Assembly (NCBI RefSeq): GCF_900143675.1
Contig: NZ_FRFC01000003.1
Coordinates: 124,001 to 188,000 of the forward strand
DNA from: Candidatus Nitrosotalea sinensis
Lineage (GTDB): Archaea > Thermoproteota > Nitrososphaeria > Nitrososphaerales > Nitrosopumilaceae
Reading direction: 5' to 3'
DNA length: 64,000 nucleotides
Below the pieces are notes generated by a model, which was not told where the DNA came from, ran no database searches, and saw nothing but the letters and a program-made list of their open reading frames with translations. Each line of letters starts with the position of its first letter. Position 1 is the stretch's first letter. The position numbers and the translations under genes are program-made. Shown piece after piece: positions 9,383-18,210 of this stretch.

Positions 9383-10015
9383 TTGTCAGACTATATTGAA
9401 CAACACACATACCATGGAACCACTACAGTAGGGATAACCTGTACCGATGGTGTTGTCTTGTGCGCAGATATGAGAGCAAGCGCAGGATATTTCATAGCAA
9501 ATAACAATACAATGAAGATCCAAAAAATAGATAATCATGCAGGAATGACAATCGCAGGTGGTGTCGCAGACGCACAAAACGTCACAGACATGCTCCGCTA
9601 TCATTCAAACATACATAGAATTGAAAAACAAGAGTATCTACCAATCAAGTCGCTTGCAAGACTTGCATCTTTGATATTTTTCCAAAATAGATACTATCCA
9701 TTCATTGCAGACATCCTTGTAGGGGGATATGACCAACAAGGTCCAGCATTGTACAACATTGACATGTTTGGATCACTTGACAAAAAAACATACGTAACAA
9801 CAGGAAGCGGTTCTCCAGTAGCATATGGTCTATTGGAAAGTGAATACCGCGATGGCCTTACCGTCGAAGAGGGCAAAGTAGTTGCCCTAAGAGCAGTAAA
9901 AGCTGCAATTACAAGAAACATTGGAACAGGTGACGGAATCAATGTCGCTATAATCGACAAGCAAGGGTACAGACTCTTGACCAAAGAACAGAAGAAGGCC
10001 ATAATTACGCTTTAG
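9383..10015 (+). CDS. psmB: Proteasome beta subunit, with self-cleaved propeptide
   Basis: This is the catalytic subunit of the archaeal 20S proteasome, an N-terminal threonine hydrolase. I choose TTG 9383, preceded by AGGAG at 9370-9374, over upstream in-frame codons. This gives a 12-residue propeptide ending in Gly, with cleavage exposing Thr13. Counting from that threonine, Asp17 and Lys33 fall exactly where the catalytic residues are expected (VLCAD, NTMK). The mature protein is 198 residues, normal for the family. FttA starts eight bases after the stop, so the two are probably co-transcribed. Confidence 0.95.
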   Translation: MSDYIEQHTYHGTTTVGITCTDGVVLCADMRASAGYFIANNNTMKIQKIDNHAGMTIAGGVADAQNVTDMLRYHSNIHRIEKQEYLPIKSLARLASLIFFQNRYYPFIADILVGGYDQQGPALYNIDMFGSLDKKTYVTTGSGSPVAYGLLESEYRDGLTVEEGKVVALRAVKAAITRNIGTGDGINVAIIDKQGYRLLTKEQKKAIITL

Positions 10016-10022
10016 TGATTTA

Positions 10023-11954
10023 ATGCAAAGAAAACAAGCACAACGCGAAGTATCTCCAGCCCAAAACATAATGGCAACCATACTGCAAAGTATTCCAAAA
10101 GAAGCAGATGTTACCAAGATAGACTATGAGGGTCCAAGAATTGCAATCTACACCAAGAATCCAAAATATCTCATGGAGCACAACGAAGTAATCTCTAACA
10201 TGGTAAATGTAATCAAGAAAAGAATTGTAGTAAGAACTGAAGAGTCAATCCGCAAAAATGAAGAAGAATCAAGACAAATTCTTACACAGATGCTTCCAAA
10301 GGAAGCAGAACTTGGTGGAACATTCTTTGATACTGCAACTGGAGAGATGACAGTAGATGTCAAGCGCCCATGGCTTCTTAACAACACTGACGCCTTTAAC
10401 ATGCCAGAGCTTGTATCAAAGACAGGCTGGAGGGTACGAATCAGAAAGGCAACTGCAAGCCAGTCTGCAACCATTCAAACTATCAACTATAACCTAAAGA
10501 TATCATCATCTGAGAGAAGCAAACACCTGCGACAAGTAGGTGAGCAGATATTCCGACCAAAACTATCTGAAGATGCCGAGGTGTCATTGATGACACTTGG
10601 TGGCTTTAGCCAGGTAGGAAGATCATGCATGTTGCTTACAACACATGAGAGCAAAGTCCTAATTGACTGTGGCCTCAATCCCGGTGCCAAAAACCCAATA
10701 GAGGCATACCCAAGACTTGACTGGCCAAACATCACTCTAGATGAGATAGATGCCGTAGTAATCAGTCACGCACACCTTGACCACACTGGATTTTTGCCTG
10801 TCCTTAACAAATATGGCTACAAGGGCCCCATATACTGCACAGAACCTACTTTACCAATGATGAACCTAATCCAACTTGATGCCATAAAGGTGGCAGCAGC
10901 ACAGGGACGGGTTCCACTATATTCTGAGCGTGACGTCAAGCAGGTCATGAAACAGACCATTCCTCTATCATATGGCACTGTAACAGATATCTCACCTGAC
11001 ATTAAACTGGTATTCTCAAACGCAGGCCACATCTTGGGCTCTGCAAGCTGCCACTTTCACATTGGAAACGGCAACCACAACTTTGTCTATACTGGCGATC
11101 TAAAATATGGTAAATCAATGCTATTTGAAAGCGCTTCCTGGAACTTTCCAAGAGTAGAGACCCTACTCATTGAAAGTACCTACGGTGCAAAAGAAGACAT
11201 CCAAGCATCAAGAGAAGAAGTCGAGTCCATCTTCATAAAATCTGTAAATGAGACACTACGAAACGGCGGAAAGGTACTCATTCCAATTCCTGCAGTCGGT
11301 CGTGCACAGGAACTCATGATGGTAATCGATCAATACATGAAGATGGGACAATTGATGGAAGCTCCAGTATTTACAGAAGGAATGATATCTGAAGCTACTG
11401 CAATACACGAATCATATCCTGAATATCTAGCACGAGATCTAAGACAAAAGATACTAGAAACTGATGACAATCCATTTGCTTCTGAATATTTCACAAACAT
11501 AGAGCATGCAGATGCACGAGAAGAGCCATTGCGTGAAGGTCCTGCAATAATCATGGCAACATCCGGTATGCTAGAGGGTGGTCCAGTACTTGAATATTTC
11601 AAAAACATTGCACCAGTACAAAAGAACAAAATCTTGTTTGTATCATACCAAGTGAACGGTACACTTGGCAGAAGAGTCCTTGACGGATCAAGACAAGTGT
11701 CCGTTGTTGGAAAGGATGGAAAAATTGAAGTAATCAACATAAACTGCTCCACTGAAAAACTAGATGGGTTTAGTGGACACAGTGACTATAACCAACTAAT
11801 GTCTTACATCCACAGATTAAGACCGAAACTACGACGTGTCATTGTAAACCACGGTGAACGACGCAAATCCGAAAACTTGGCAAGCTCTGTTCACAGAATG
11901 TTTAGAATTCCGACAATTTGTCCTAACGTACAAGAAGGAATAAGACTACTTTAG
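10023..11954 (+). CDS. fttA: Archaeal CPSF1-type ribonuclease / transcription terminator FttA
   Basis: This is a metallo-beta-lactamase/beta-CASP nuclease that cuts nascent RNA and terminates transcription in archaea. Residues of about 1-150 form the KH-type RNA-binding domains characteristic of aCPSF1. The zinc motif HAHLDHTG is at about 249-256, with further ligands in NAGHILGSAS (about 336) and TGDLKYG (about 358). The beta-CASP part includes ATSGMLEGGP, and the last motifs are SGHSDYNQ and VNHGE. Its 643 residues match the family. It follows psmB and overlaps the convergent sepF gene by nine bases at the 3' end. Confidence 0.95.
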   Translation: MQRKQAQREVSPAQNIMATILQSIPKEADVTKIDYEGPRIAIYTKNPKYLMEHNEVISNMVNVIKKRIVVRTEESIRKNEEESRQILTQMLPKEAELGGTFFDTATGEMTVDVKRPWLLNNTDAFNMPELVSKTGWRVRIRKATASQSATIQTINYNLKISSSERSKHLRQVGEQIFRPKLSEDAEVSLMTLGGFSQVGRSCMLLTTHESKVLIDCGLNPGAKNPIEAYPRLDWPNITLDEIDAVVISHAHLDHTGFLPVLNKYGYKGPIYCTEPTLPMMNLIQLDAIKVAAAQGRVPLYSERDVKQVMKQTIPLSYGTVTDISPDIKLVFSNAGHILGSASCHFHIGNGNHNFVYTGDLKYGKSMLFESASWNFPRVETLLIESTYGAKEDIQASREEVESIFIKSVNETLRNGGKVLIPIPAVGRAQELMMVIDQYMKMGQLMEAPVFTEGMISEATAIHESYPEYLARDLRQKILETDDNPFASEYFTNIEHADAREEPLREGPAIIMATSGMLEGGPVLEYFKNIAPVQKNKILFVSYQVNGTLGRRVLDGSRQVSVVGKDGKIEVININCSTEKLDGFSGHSDYNQLMSYIHRLRPKLRRVIVNHGERRKSENLASSVHRMFRIPTICPNVQEGIRLL

Positions 11955-12224
11955 ATCGTACTCGGCTCTCCAGATCTTTACTCCGGACGGAGTGACAATT
12001 ATTCTCTCTTCTCCAAGCCTTGCAATGTCAGCATCTGCATTTTTTGCAATGCTGTAAATTTCTTCTACTGCCTTTCTTAGCTCATCCACATTTTTCTGTG
12101 CAAGCGGGGTTACCCTAAGTACCAGGATCATTCCCTTTTTGATGTCCTCTTTTACCCCATGTATGTCACTATAATCCCTCAAAGTAATTGCCTTAAGGTA
12201 AGTGGGAGCCTTTTGCGTCTGCAT
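11946..12224 (-). CDS. sepF: SepF-like protein (DUF552), short form
   Basis: The 92-residue protein matches the SepF/YlmF core, from YLKAITLRDYSD through the beta-strand and helix region to IVTPSGVKIWRAEYD. In archaea SepF anchors FtsZ to the membrane. Here only about eight residues precede the core, too few for the usual amphipathic membrane-targeting helix. Reading back in frame from ATG 12224 gives no alternative start before a stop. It may therefore need a partner for membrane contact, or act elsewhere. Nitrososphaerota divide mainly by the Cdv system, so the role is uncertain. It overlaps the end of fttA tail to tail. Confidence 0.8.
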   Translation of the reverse strand: MQTQKAPTYLKAITLRDYSDIHGVKEDIKKGMILVLRVTPLAQKNVDELRKAVEEIYSIAKNADADIARLGEERIIVTPSGVKIWRAEYDLK

Positions 12225-12294
12225 ACTCTGTAAGCGATCAACTCCCTCAAAAAGTCTTTGCAGTCAAATGCAATTCACCGTTTAGCTTGTATGA

Positions 12295-13341
12295 CTAAAT
12301 TCTATATTGGAGATATTCTTGCTCTGGCACAAAGCCAGCAGGAATCTCTGATTTTACTTCATTTTTTTCTACAATGACAATATTCTGTGCATCTTTTGGT
12401 GCATCCGAATATCGCAAAGTTATAGATGCAGCTAGTTTCTGATTTTTCTCAGAATCATCGCCGCGCAAAATTGATACCGGACCCACATGATCCTTTGCCT
12501 CAAATAGTGTATCTCCCGGCAACGCAAGCGCCTTTATCATTTCATTTTCATCCTTGTGTCTACCAACTATTAGTTTTGTATTTTTGTCAAATCTAAAATG
12601 TCTTCCAATTTTTAACAAATCAATATCATTTGTGCTTGGTGTCTCTACATGCTGGAAGAGATCTTTTGCCCTCAATGCAAATTTTGGATCCGTAAGAAGG
12701 CATCCTCCTCCCGCATTTGGCGGATTGTCAAAACCAAATTCCTTTGCCATCTTGAGCTGCTCTTTTCTTGATCTACCTCTTATCATTCCAAGATTTTCTC
12801 TTTTGATTATTCCGTCCATCTCTGGTTTGGTCGGCGGTAACAATCCGGCAGACAACGGCCTTACAATAATTCCTTCCATGCCAGATTCTTTTTCTATTGT
12901 CTTGAGTGCAGGTGCAAACTGACTCATTGGTCTTTGACCCAGCACCTCACCTGATATGATAAACTCAGCACCAATGTCATCCATCACTTTTTTTCCTGCC
13001 TTGAACATCATGGAACGACAGTCAATGCATGGATTCATCCCGGAACCAAATCCGTGCTTTGGATGCTTTAACATCTCGATATAATCATCACCTAGGTATA
13101 CAGTTTTGAGATCCACTCCAAGAGAATCTGCAGTCTCCCTTATTTCAAAACCGCAACCTCTACCGCAATCAAAATCACAAAACGGAGTCTTGATGGCAAC
13201 AGCCGTAACATCAAATCCTTGATTCTGCATCATCTTGACAGCTAGTCTACTATCAAGTCCACCTGACAATAATGCTACAATTTTCTTCTTCTCTTCCACA
13301 AAACCAAAGGGACTGTTTCCAATATCTAAACGTTCCAGCAA
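12295..13341 (-). CDS. PP-loop ATP pyrophosphatase, MnmA/ThiI-like tRNA thiolation enzyme
   Basis: The N-terminal motif ALLSGGLDSRLAVK is a PP-loop that adenylates a base or acid. Cysteines in FCDFDCGRGCGF and in the MNPCIDCRSMM segment resemble the metal or persulfide sites of MnmA/TrmU-like and ThiI-like tRNA sulfur-transfer enzymes. A further GGGCLLTDPKF motif is conserved in the long archaeal-bacterial branch of this group. The product is 348 residues from TTG 13341. The likely role is tRNA thiolation, but which base is modified cannot be told. It is divergent from the M24 peptidase with only about 31 bases between starts. Confidence 0.7.
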   Translation of the reverse strand: MLERLDIGNSPFGFVEEKKKIVALLSGGLDSRLAVKMMQNQGFDVTAVAIKTPFCDFDCGRGCGFEIRETADSLGVDLKTVYLGDDYIEMLKHPKHGFGSGMNPCIDCRSMMFKAGKKVMDDIGAEFIISGEVLGQRPMSQFAPALKTIEKESGMEGIIVRPLSAGLLPPTKPEMDGIIKRENLGMIRGRSRKEQLKMAKEFGFDNPPNAGGGCLLTDPKFALRAKDLFQHVETPSTNDIDLLKIGRHFRFDKNTKLIVGRHKDENEMIKALALPGDTLFEAKDHVGPVSILRGDDSEKNQKLAASITLRYSDAPKDAQNIVIVEKNEVKSEIPAGFVPEQEYLQYRI

Positions 13342-13372
13342 ATGTAAAATAGCAAAGGACTCTCAAGTTATT

Positions 13373-14434
13373 TTGTTGAATCAAAGAAGAAAGAATCTTC
13401 TAAAATATTGCAATAATATGGGATGTGACACACTAGTCGCATTTGAGCCTGAAAATCTATTTTACATGACCGGGTTCTGGGGTGAAGCAGTAGGCATATT
13501 GGACAAAAATGGCTGTACCATAGTCTCTCCGGAACTTGAGATGGGCAGAGCCAAGGACGAATCTGTCGGTTGTGAAGTGGTAAAATCTGAGCGCGGCAAG
13601 GGCTCTCTTGCAACACTTTCTAAGATGCTCAAGGGCCAAGTCTGCACAGACAGTGACAGTTACAATATAGTTGAAAGCCTAAAGAGGTCTGTTCCTGGAA
13701 TAAAATCCTCAACAGATCCGTTTTACCGTGCAAGGGAAGTAAAAGATGCACAAGAAATCTCTGTACTCAAAAAAGCATCCTCTATACTTGATGAAATGTA
13801 CGAGATGTGCGTTGATGTAATGATGATAGGCCAGACAGAGGCACAGCTACAAACTATACTGATGCAGTATGCAATGGAGCGCGGCATGTTTGCAACTGGA
13901 TACAAGTCAACTCTAAATCCATTGATTATAGCTGGCGGTCCAAACGGCTCTTTGCCGCATGCCCAAGTAACTGACAGGAAATTCAAAAATGGAGACATGG
14001 TTGTAGTGGATTTGACATTACGGTACAAGGGATATGTGTCTGATGCCACACGAACATTTGGTCTTGGATCTGTTTCATCAGAAGCAAAAAAAGTCTATGA
14101 AATTGTACGGGAATCACAAGAAGCTGGACTAGAAGCAGTAAAACCAAATGTTTCCTGCAAGTCTGTTGATGATGCATGCAGAAAAGTAATTGACAAGAAA
14201 AAATACGGAAAATACTTTATCCACTCAACAGGCCACGGCATAGGTCTTGAGGTGCATGAGTTGCCAAACCTTGGTCCGTCAAGTACTACTGCACTATCAA
14301 AGAACATGGCAGTAACAGTAGAGCCTGGAATATACATTCCAAACAAGTTTGGAGTGCGCATTGAAGATTCAGTCATAGTTGGCAACAAGGTTGACGTAAT
14401 GCACAAGTTTACAAAAGAACTGGTTGTAATCTAA
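13373..14434 (+). CDS. M24B metallopeptidase, Xaa-Pro dipeptidase/aminopeptidase P-like
   Basis: The enzyme should cleave peptides before proline with a two-metal site. The five ligands of the pita-bread fold are present: Asp in VVVDLTLRYKG, Asp in VSDATRTF, His in HSTGHGIGLEVHE, Glu in VEPGIYIP and Glu in VRIEDSVIV. The N-terminal creatinase-like domain starts with MGCDTLVAFEPENLFYMTGF. The open frame extends upstream to 13235, but that part overlaps the divergent PP-loop gene. TTG 13373 or 13376 gives a normal length of about 353 residues. Substrate is unknown. Confidence 0.9.
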   Translation: MLNQRRKNLLKYCNNMGCDTLVAFEPENLFYMTGFWGEAVGILDKNGCTIVSPELEMGRAKDESVGCEVVKSERGKGSLATLSKMLKGQVCTDSDSYNIVESLKRSVPGIKSSTDPFYRAREVKDAQEISVLKKASSILDEMYEMCVDVMMIGQTEAQLQTILMQYAMERGMFATGYKSTLNPLIIAGGPNGSLPHAQVTDRKFKNGDMVVVDLTLRYKGYVSDATRTFGLGSVSSEAKKVYEIVRESQEAGLEAVKPNVSCKSVDDACRKVIDKKKYGKYFIHSTGHGIGLEVHELPNLGPSSTTALSKNMAVTVEPGIYIPNKFGVRIEDSVIVGNKVDVMHKFTKELVVI

Positions 14435-14471
14435 ATTATGGGAAATAAAACAATCTCTTACCGTACATTTG

Positions 14472-15701
14472 CTACAATCTACTTTCTATCTGTTCTCTGA
14501 TAAATCTAACAACCTGCTCTTTGCTTTTCCATCCAGATTCTCTTACAGTCTTTGAATCAACAGCTATGACATTATTATAATCTGGATTTTCTCTGTATCT
14601 TTTGGTACCAATGTCATTTGCAATTACAAGATCGCAGCTTGCCTGCACTAATTTTTCCCGTGCCCTTTCCACCAATTCTTTCTTGGATACTCCAGTCTCT
14701 GCCTTGAATCCAACAAGAAACACCCCACTCTGCATCTTTTTCACACTGTTTATCATCTTTGGAACTCTTTTTAGCTTCAAAGATACCCTAAGCAAGTCAC
14801 TGTGAATCTTTGTCTTGCTTGGATTCTCAGGCGTATAGTCTGAGGCAGCCGCTGCAAGAATTACAATATCGTATTTACTTTTGAGCTCCTTTTGCAACGC
14901 CTGGCTCATCTCAGAGCTTGTTTTGATGCGTATCACCTTGGCACCCTTTGGAGGAATCTCAGACCCTGGACCGTAAATCATAGTAACTTTGGACCCTGCA
15001 GAGACAAGCTCTGAACCAAGCAATACTCCAGTCTTGCCTGTACTCTGATTTGTTATGACCCTCACAGGATCAATATACTCTATGGTAGGCCCTGCAGTAA
15101 TAAGCACCCTTTTGCCCTTGAGTGCAGGTGATGAGCCAAACCTGTCAAGTACCAGATCCAGTATCTCTTCAGGCTCTGCAGCCTTTGCTTTGCCCTCTAT
15201 GAATTTTGGAGATACAAACTCTACCTTTTTTTCCAAAAATTCAATATTTTTGACAACTGCAGGATTCTCATACATTGCCTGATGCATTGCAAGTGCTATC
15301 ACAATTGGAATCTTGGAACCAAGCCCCACACTTAGCACCGTAGAGATTGGAGTATCATCAATCCCATTTGCAAGCTTGCCCAAGGTATTTGCAGTGCACG
15401 GATACACAACAATCAAGTCTGATTGCCTATAGTCTGCAACCTTGATGTGCTCAAGGTTTCCAGTAAGTTTTGTTATCACCTCATTTCCTGTTGCCCACTT
15501 GAAGTAGCTCGGCTTTATCAAATCCGTTGCCGCCTTGCTTGCAACACATGTAACATTTCCACCATGTCGCATAAACAACCTTGCCAACTCAATTGCCTTG
15601 TATGCAGCAACGCTTCCTGATATGCACAACACAATTTTTTTTCCAGCAAGTTCTGTGCCATCTGAATTTACTATATCCAAAGAGGGGTGCTTGTCAATCA
15701 A
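14472..15701 (-). CDS. coaBC: Bifunctional phosphopantothenoylcysteine synthetase/decarboxylase
   Basis: It condenses phosphopantothenate with cysteine and then decarboxylates the product to phosphopantetheine. The N-terminal flavoprotein decarboxylase has CISGSVAAYKAIELAR and the PCTANTLGKLANGIDDTP signature. The C-terminal ligase begins about residue 195 with KRVLITAGPTIEYIDPVR and includes the AAAASDYTPENPSKTKI segment. At 409 residues it is of normal length. It starts at TTG 15701, eight bases inside the end of panB, and is the last gene of the four-gene CoA operon. Confidence 0.95.
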   Translation of the reverse strand: MIDKHPSLDIVNSDGTELAGKKIVLCISGSVAAYKAIELARLFMRHGGNVTCVASKAATDLIKPSYFKWATGNEVITKLTGNLEHIKVADYRQSDLIVVYPCTANTLGKLANGIDDTPISTVLSVGLGSKIPIVIALAMHQAMYENPAVVKNIEFLEKKVEFVSPKFIEGKAKAAEPEEILDLVLDRFGSSPALKGKRVLITAGPTIEYIDPVRVITNQSTGKTGVLLGSELVSAGSKVTMIYGPGSEIPPKGAKVIRIKTSSEMSQALQKELKSKYDIVILAAAASDYTPENPSKTKIHSDLLRVSLKLKRVPKMINSVKKMQSGVFLVGFKAETGVSKKELVERAREKLVQASCDLVIANDIGTKRYRENPDYNNVIAVDSKTVRESGWKSKEQVVRFIREQIESRL

Positions 15702-16527
15702 CTTCTTTTTTCAACCTTTCAAGTTCAGATTTATCCATGGAAAAACAATGTTCTGTCCCAGGAAACTTGCCTGACACAACATCATTTCTGTATGATTCCA
15801 CGGCATGTATAATATCAGAAGACAATTCCAGATACCTCTTTGCAAATTTCGGCTTTATTTTTTCATACAAACCAAGCATGTCATGTACCACAAGCACCTG
15901 TCCATCACAGTCAGGTCCTGAGCCAATCCCAATTGTCGGAATTGATATCGATTCTGAAATTATCTTTGATGCTTCTCTTGTAACCATCTCAAGCACAATG
16001 CTAAATGCACCTGCATCCTCAAGCGATTTTGCAGATTCAACAAGTCTTAGGGCCGAGTCCTTGGTCTTTGCCTGCACCTTGTAGCCCTCTTGGAGAGTTG
16101 TAGTCTGGGGCTGAAACCCAATGTGGCCCATTACAGGTATGCCAATCTCAACTATTCCATGTATAGTATCTCTAATCTCAGTACCACCCTCTAGTTTTAC
16201 AGCATCAGCCCCTGCCTTTACCAATCTCCCAGCATTTTCAATTGCCTGGGACCTGCTTGCCTGGTACGACATGAACGGCATATCTGCAACAACCAGCGCA
16301 TTTTGCCTACCTCTTGCAACAGCTTCGGTAAACATACACATCTGATCCATTGTCACTGGAATCGTATTGTCATATCCTAACATGACCATACCTGCACTAT
16401 CTCCAACCAATAGCATGTCCACTCCTGCCTTGTCACAAAGCTGTGATGTGGTATAGTCATATGCAGTAATTACAGTAATTTTTTTCGAATTTTTCATGGA
16501 AAGAATATCTCGTACTGATTTAGGCAT
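15694..16527 (-). CDS. panB: 3-Methyl-2-oxobutanoate hydroxymethyltransferase
   Basis: PanB adds a hydroxymethyl group from methylenetetrahydrofolate to ketoisovalerate, making ketopantoate. The motifs TAYDYTTSQLCDKAGVDM, LLVGDSAGMV, VVADMPFMSY and AVKLEGG are all present. PTIGIGSGPDCDGQVLV, followed by HDMLG, completes the set. The length, 277 residues, is standard. It overlaps PPS upstream and coaBC downstream by eight bases each, which indicates translational coupling. Confidence 0.96.
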   Translation of the reverse strand: MPKSVRDILSMKNSKKITVITAYDYTTSQLCDKAGVDMLLVGDSAGMVMLGYDNTIPVTMDQMCMFTEAVARGRQNALVVADMPFMSYQASRSQAIENAGRLVKAGADAVKLEGGTEIRDTIHGIVEIGIPVMGHIGFQPQTTTLQEGYKVQAKTKDSALRLVESAKSLEDAGAFSIVLEMVTREASKIISESISIPTIGIGSGPDCDGQVLVVHDMLGLYEKIKPKFAKRYLELSSDIIHAVESYRNDVVSGKFPGTEHCFSMDKSELERLKKEVD

Positions 16528-17260
16528 TTGACATTCTCCTGAGATTTTCCTTTATGGTTTGAATTGACTTTGCCAAGTTTTTCTTGTTGTCAAATTTCTT
16601 CTTTGATATTTTTTTCCCTGAAATTTTCCTACATACATCAATTAAAATCGGCATTCCCCGAATTACATTGTCCACAATTGTAATATCCGCAGTCTGAGCA
16701 GTGCGAGACATTGGATTTAAATCAAATGTTATGACATTTTTTCCAAATTTTTTCAATGCAATTGTCCTGTCCCCATCTTCTAGCGGCACAAGAACTACAT
16801 CTGCAGAAAATATTCCCCGCTTGTCCACAATCCTTCTTGCACTGTCAAGCTTTGGAATCCTTGTTGCAAATTTAGAATCTACTCCAAGTATCTCTTTTGC
16901 ACCATGTCTTTTGAGCTCATTTGCAATGGCCTTTTTGCGCTTTTCGCTTGCATAAAACAAATTTACCTCAATTTTTGCGCCAGTAACCTCTGACAGCTTG
17001 ACAATCTCTTTTGGGCACAATGCTGCAAAGTTGCCATTTACAGATATGACTGGATATTTTGCATGCACCATCTCCCAGGCCGCAGCCCTTATTGCCTCAT
17101 GGGATACCTTGCTGGTCTTTTCCCCTAGTAGATAATCAAACATCTCACCTCTCCCATGCGCCAAAAGGCCCTCTTCTACCACAAGTCCCTCCCTAAATCC
17201 TCCCACCAATTTCTCCCTGATGTACAACGATACTGCCCGAGGATGTGATTTTGGGATCAA
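16520..17260 (-). CDS. 4-Phosphopantoate--beta-alanine ligase (archaeal PPS)
   Basis: The archaeal phosphopantothenate synthetase joins 4-phosphopantoate to beta-alanine and replaces bacterial PanC. The product of 246 residues starts with IPKSHPRAVSLYIREKLV and contains GLLAHGRGEMFDYLLGE, ISVNGNFAALCP and DLNPMSRTAQTADITIVDN, all of which fit the family. It begins at TTG 17260, three bases after the pantoate kinase stop, and overlaps panB. The position between these two genes strongly supports the assignment. Confidence 0.94.
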   Translation of the reverse strand: MIPKSHPRAVSLYIREKLVGGFREGLVVEEGLLAHGRGEMFDYLLGEKTSKVSHEAIRAAAWEMVHAKYPVISVNGNFAALCPKEIVKLSEVTGAKIEVNLFYASEKRKKAIANELKRHGAKEILGVDSKFATRIPKLDSARRIVDKRGIFSADVVLVPLEDGDRTIALKKFGKNVITFDLNPMSRTAQTADITIVDNVIRGMPILIDVCRKISGKKISKKKFDNKKNLAKSIQTIKENLRRMSNA

Positions 17261-17263
17261 GGT

Positions 17264-18148
17264 CTAGGAAACTCTAGCTCCGCTCTTGTCTATCTCTGTC
17301 TTGATTACCATAGCGTTGTATTTTTCCAAAATCCTAACAACCTGAGATTCTTTAGATTTTGGAACAAGTGTAAATATTGTCTCCCCAAACATTGCAACTC
17401 CTGATTTGAATCCATGATGTGCCAAATCATCAATTACCTGCTGCATCTTTGGGGTGATTACATGCACATATTTTGCAAATTCTAGTGACATGTCTAAAAA
17501 TTCCATTTGGTCCCTTGATTCTAGCAATCTAGTAACCATCTTTCCACCCAATCCATTTATTTTTGAAAGTTCACTCTTGATGAACTGCTTTGTAGATATC
17601 GGTGAAAAGCAAATCACTATGGCAGAATAGTCTGTATGAATTTTTTGCAAACTTCCAATTCCAGGGGCCCCATGCTTTGTTCTTATCTCAAATCCTCCAT
17701 GATATGATGATAATACAGTACCAAGTCCTGTCTTGCAATGAATCTCTGCATTGTGTGCAATCTGTCCTATCTTTGTCCTGGACAAGTTGGTTCCAAGTGC
17801 CTTATTTAGGGCAAACGCCAAACTCAATGCAACAGCTCCACTGGAACCCAATCCATATCCAACCGGTATGGTGGTCTTGTGTTCAATGTCCAAAAAATAA
17901 TTCTCCTTTACAATCTTGAAAAATTCCCTTACTACAAATTCGGAAACCTGAGTATTGTCTGATTTGTACCCTGATACTGTTATCTTGAATTCAGGCCTGT
18001 CAGAACTAGTTATTTTTACCTTCGTGGTAACCCCTTCCTTAATGCAAAATCCTGCACCAATTGACCCCTTGTGCTCTGGATCTTTTGGGCCCACTTCTGC
18101 CTTGAAAAATCCTGTTATGTGTCCTGGCGCAAAGGCTACTGCCTGCAT
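17264..18148 (-). CDS. Pantoate kinase, GHMP family
   Basis: Archaeal pantoate kinase phosphorylates pantoate before beta-alanine is added. The N-terminus AVAFAPGHITGFF carries the GHMP substrate-binding motif, and the ATP-binding loop is PVGYGLGSSGAVALSLA. The C-terminal motif appears as KSGVAMFGETIF. I use ATG 18148 because homologous proteins begin at this beta-strand; an upstream ATG at 18187 would add 13 residues unlike the family. It is the first gene of the CoA operon and is divergent from the AbrB-PhoU gene, 62 bases away. Confidence 0.93.
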   Translation of the reverse strand: MQAVAFAPGHITGFFKAEVGPKDPEHKGSIGAGFCIKEGVTTKVKITSSDRPEFKITVSGYKSDNTQVSEFVVREFFKIVKENYFLDIEHKTTIPVGYGLGSSGAVALSLAFALNKALGTNLSRTKIGQIAHNAEIHCKTGLGTVLSSYHGGFEIRTKHGAPGIGSLQKIHTDYSAIVICFSPISTKQFIKSELSKINGLGGKMVTRLLESRDQMEFLDMSLEFAKYVHVITPKMQQVIDDLAHHGFKSGVAMFGETIFTLVPKSKESQVVRILEKYNAMVIKTEIDKSGARVS

Positions 18149-18210
18149 ATTTAGCTTAAATTTGCCAGAAAATATAAAAATGATCATTAAATAATATAAA
18201 TTGATTTAAA

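Noticed and set aside
13235-13372. N-terminal extension of the M24 peptidase
   Set aside because: It overlaps the divergent PP-loop gene and does not resemble the family; TTG 13373 fits the domain start.
15535-16084. Overlapping plus-strand frames of 79 and 167 residues
   Set aside because: Shadows of coaBC and panB; no domain or start signal.
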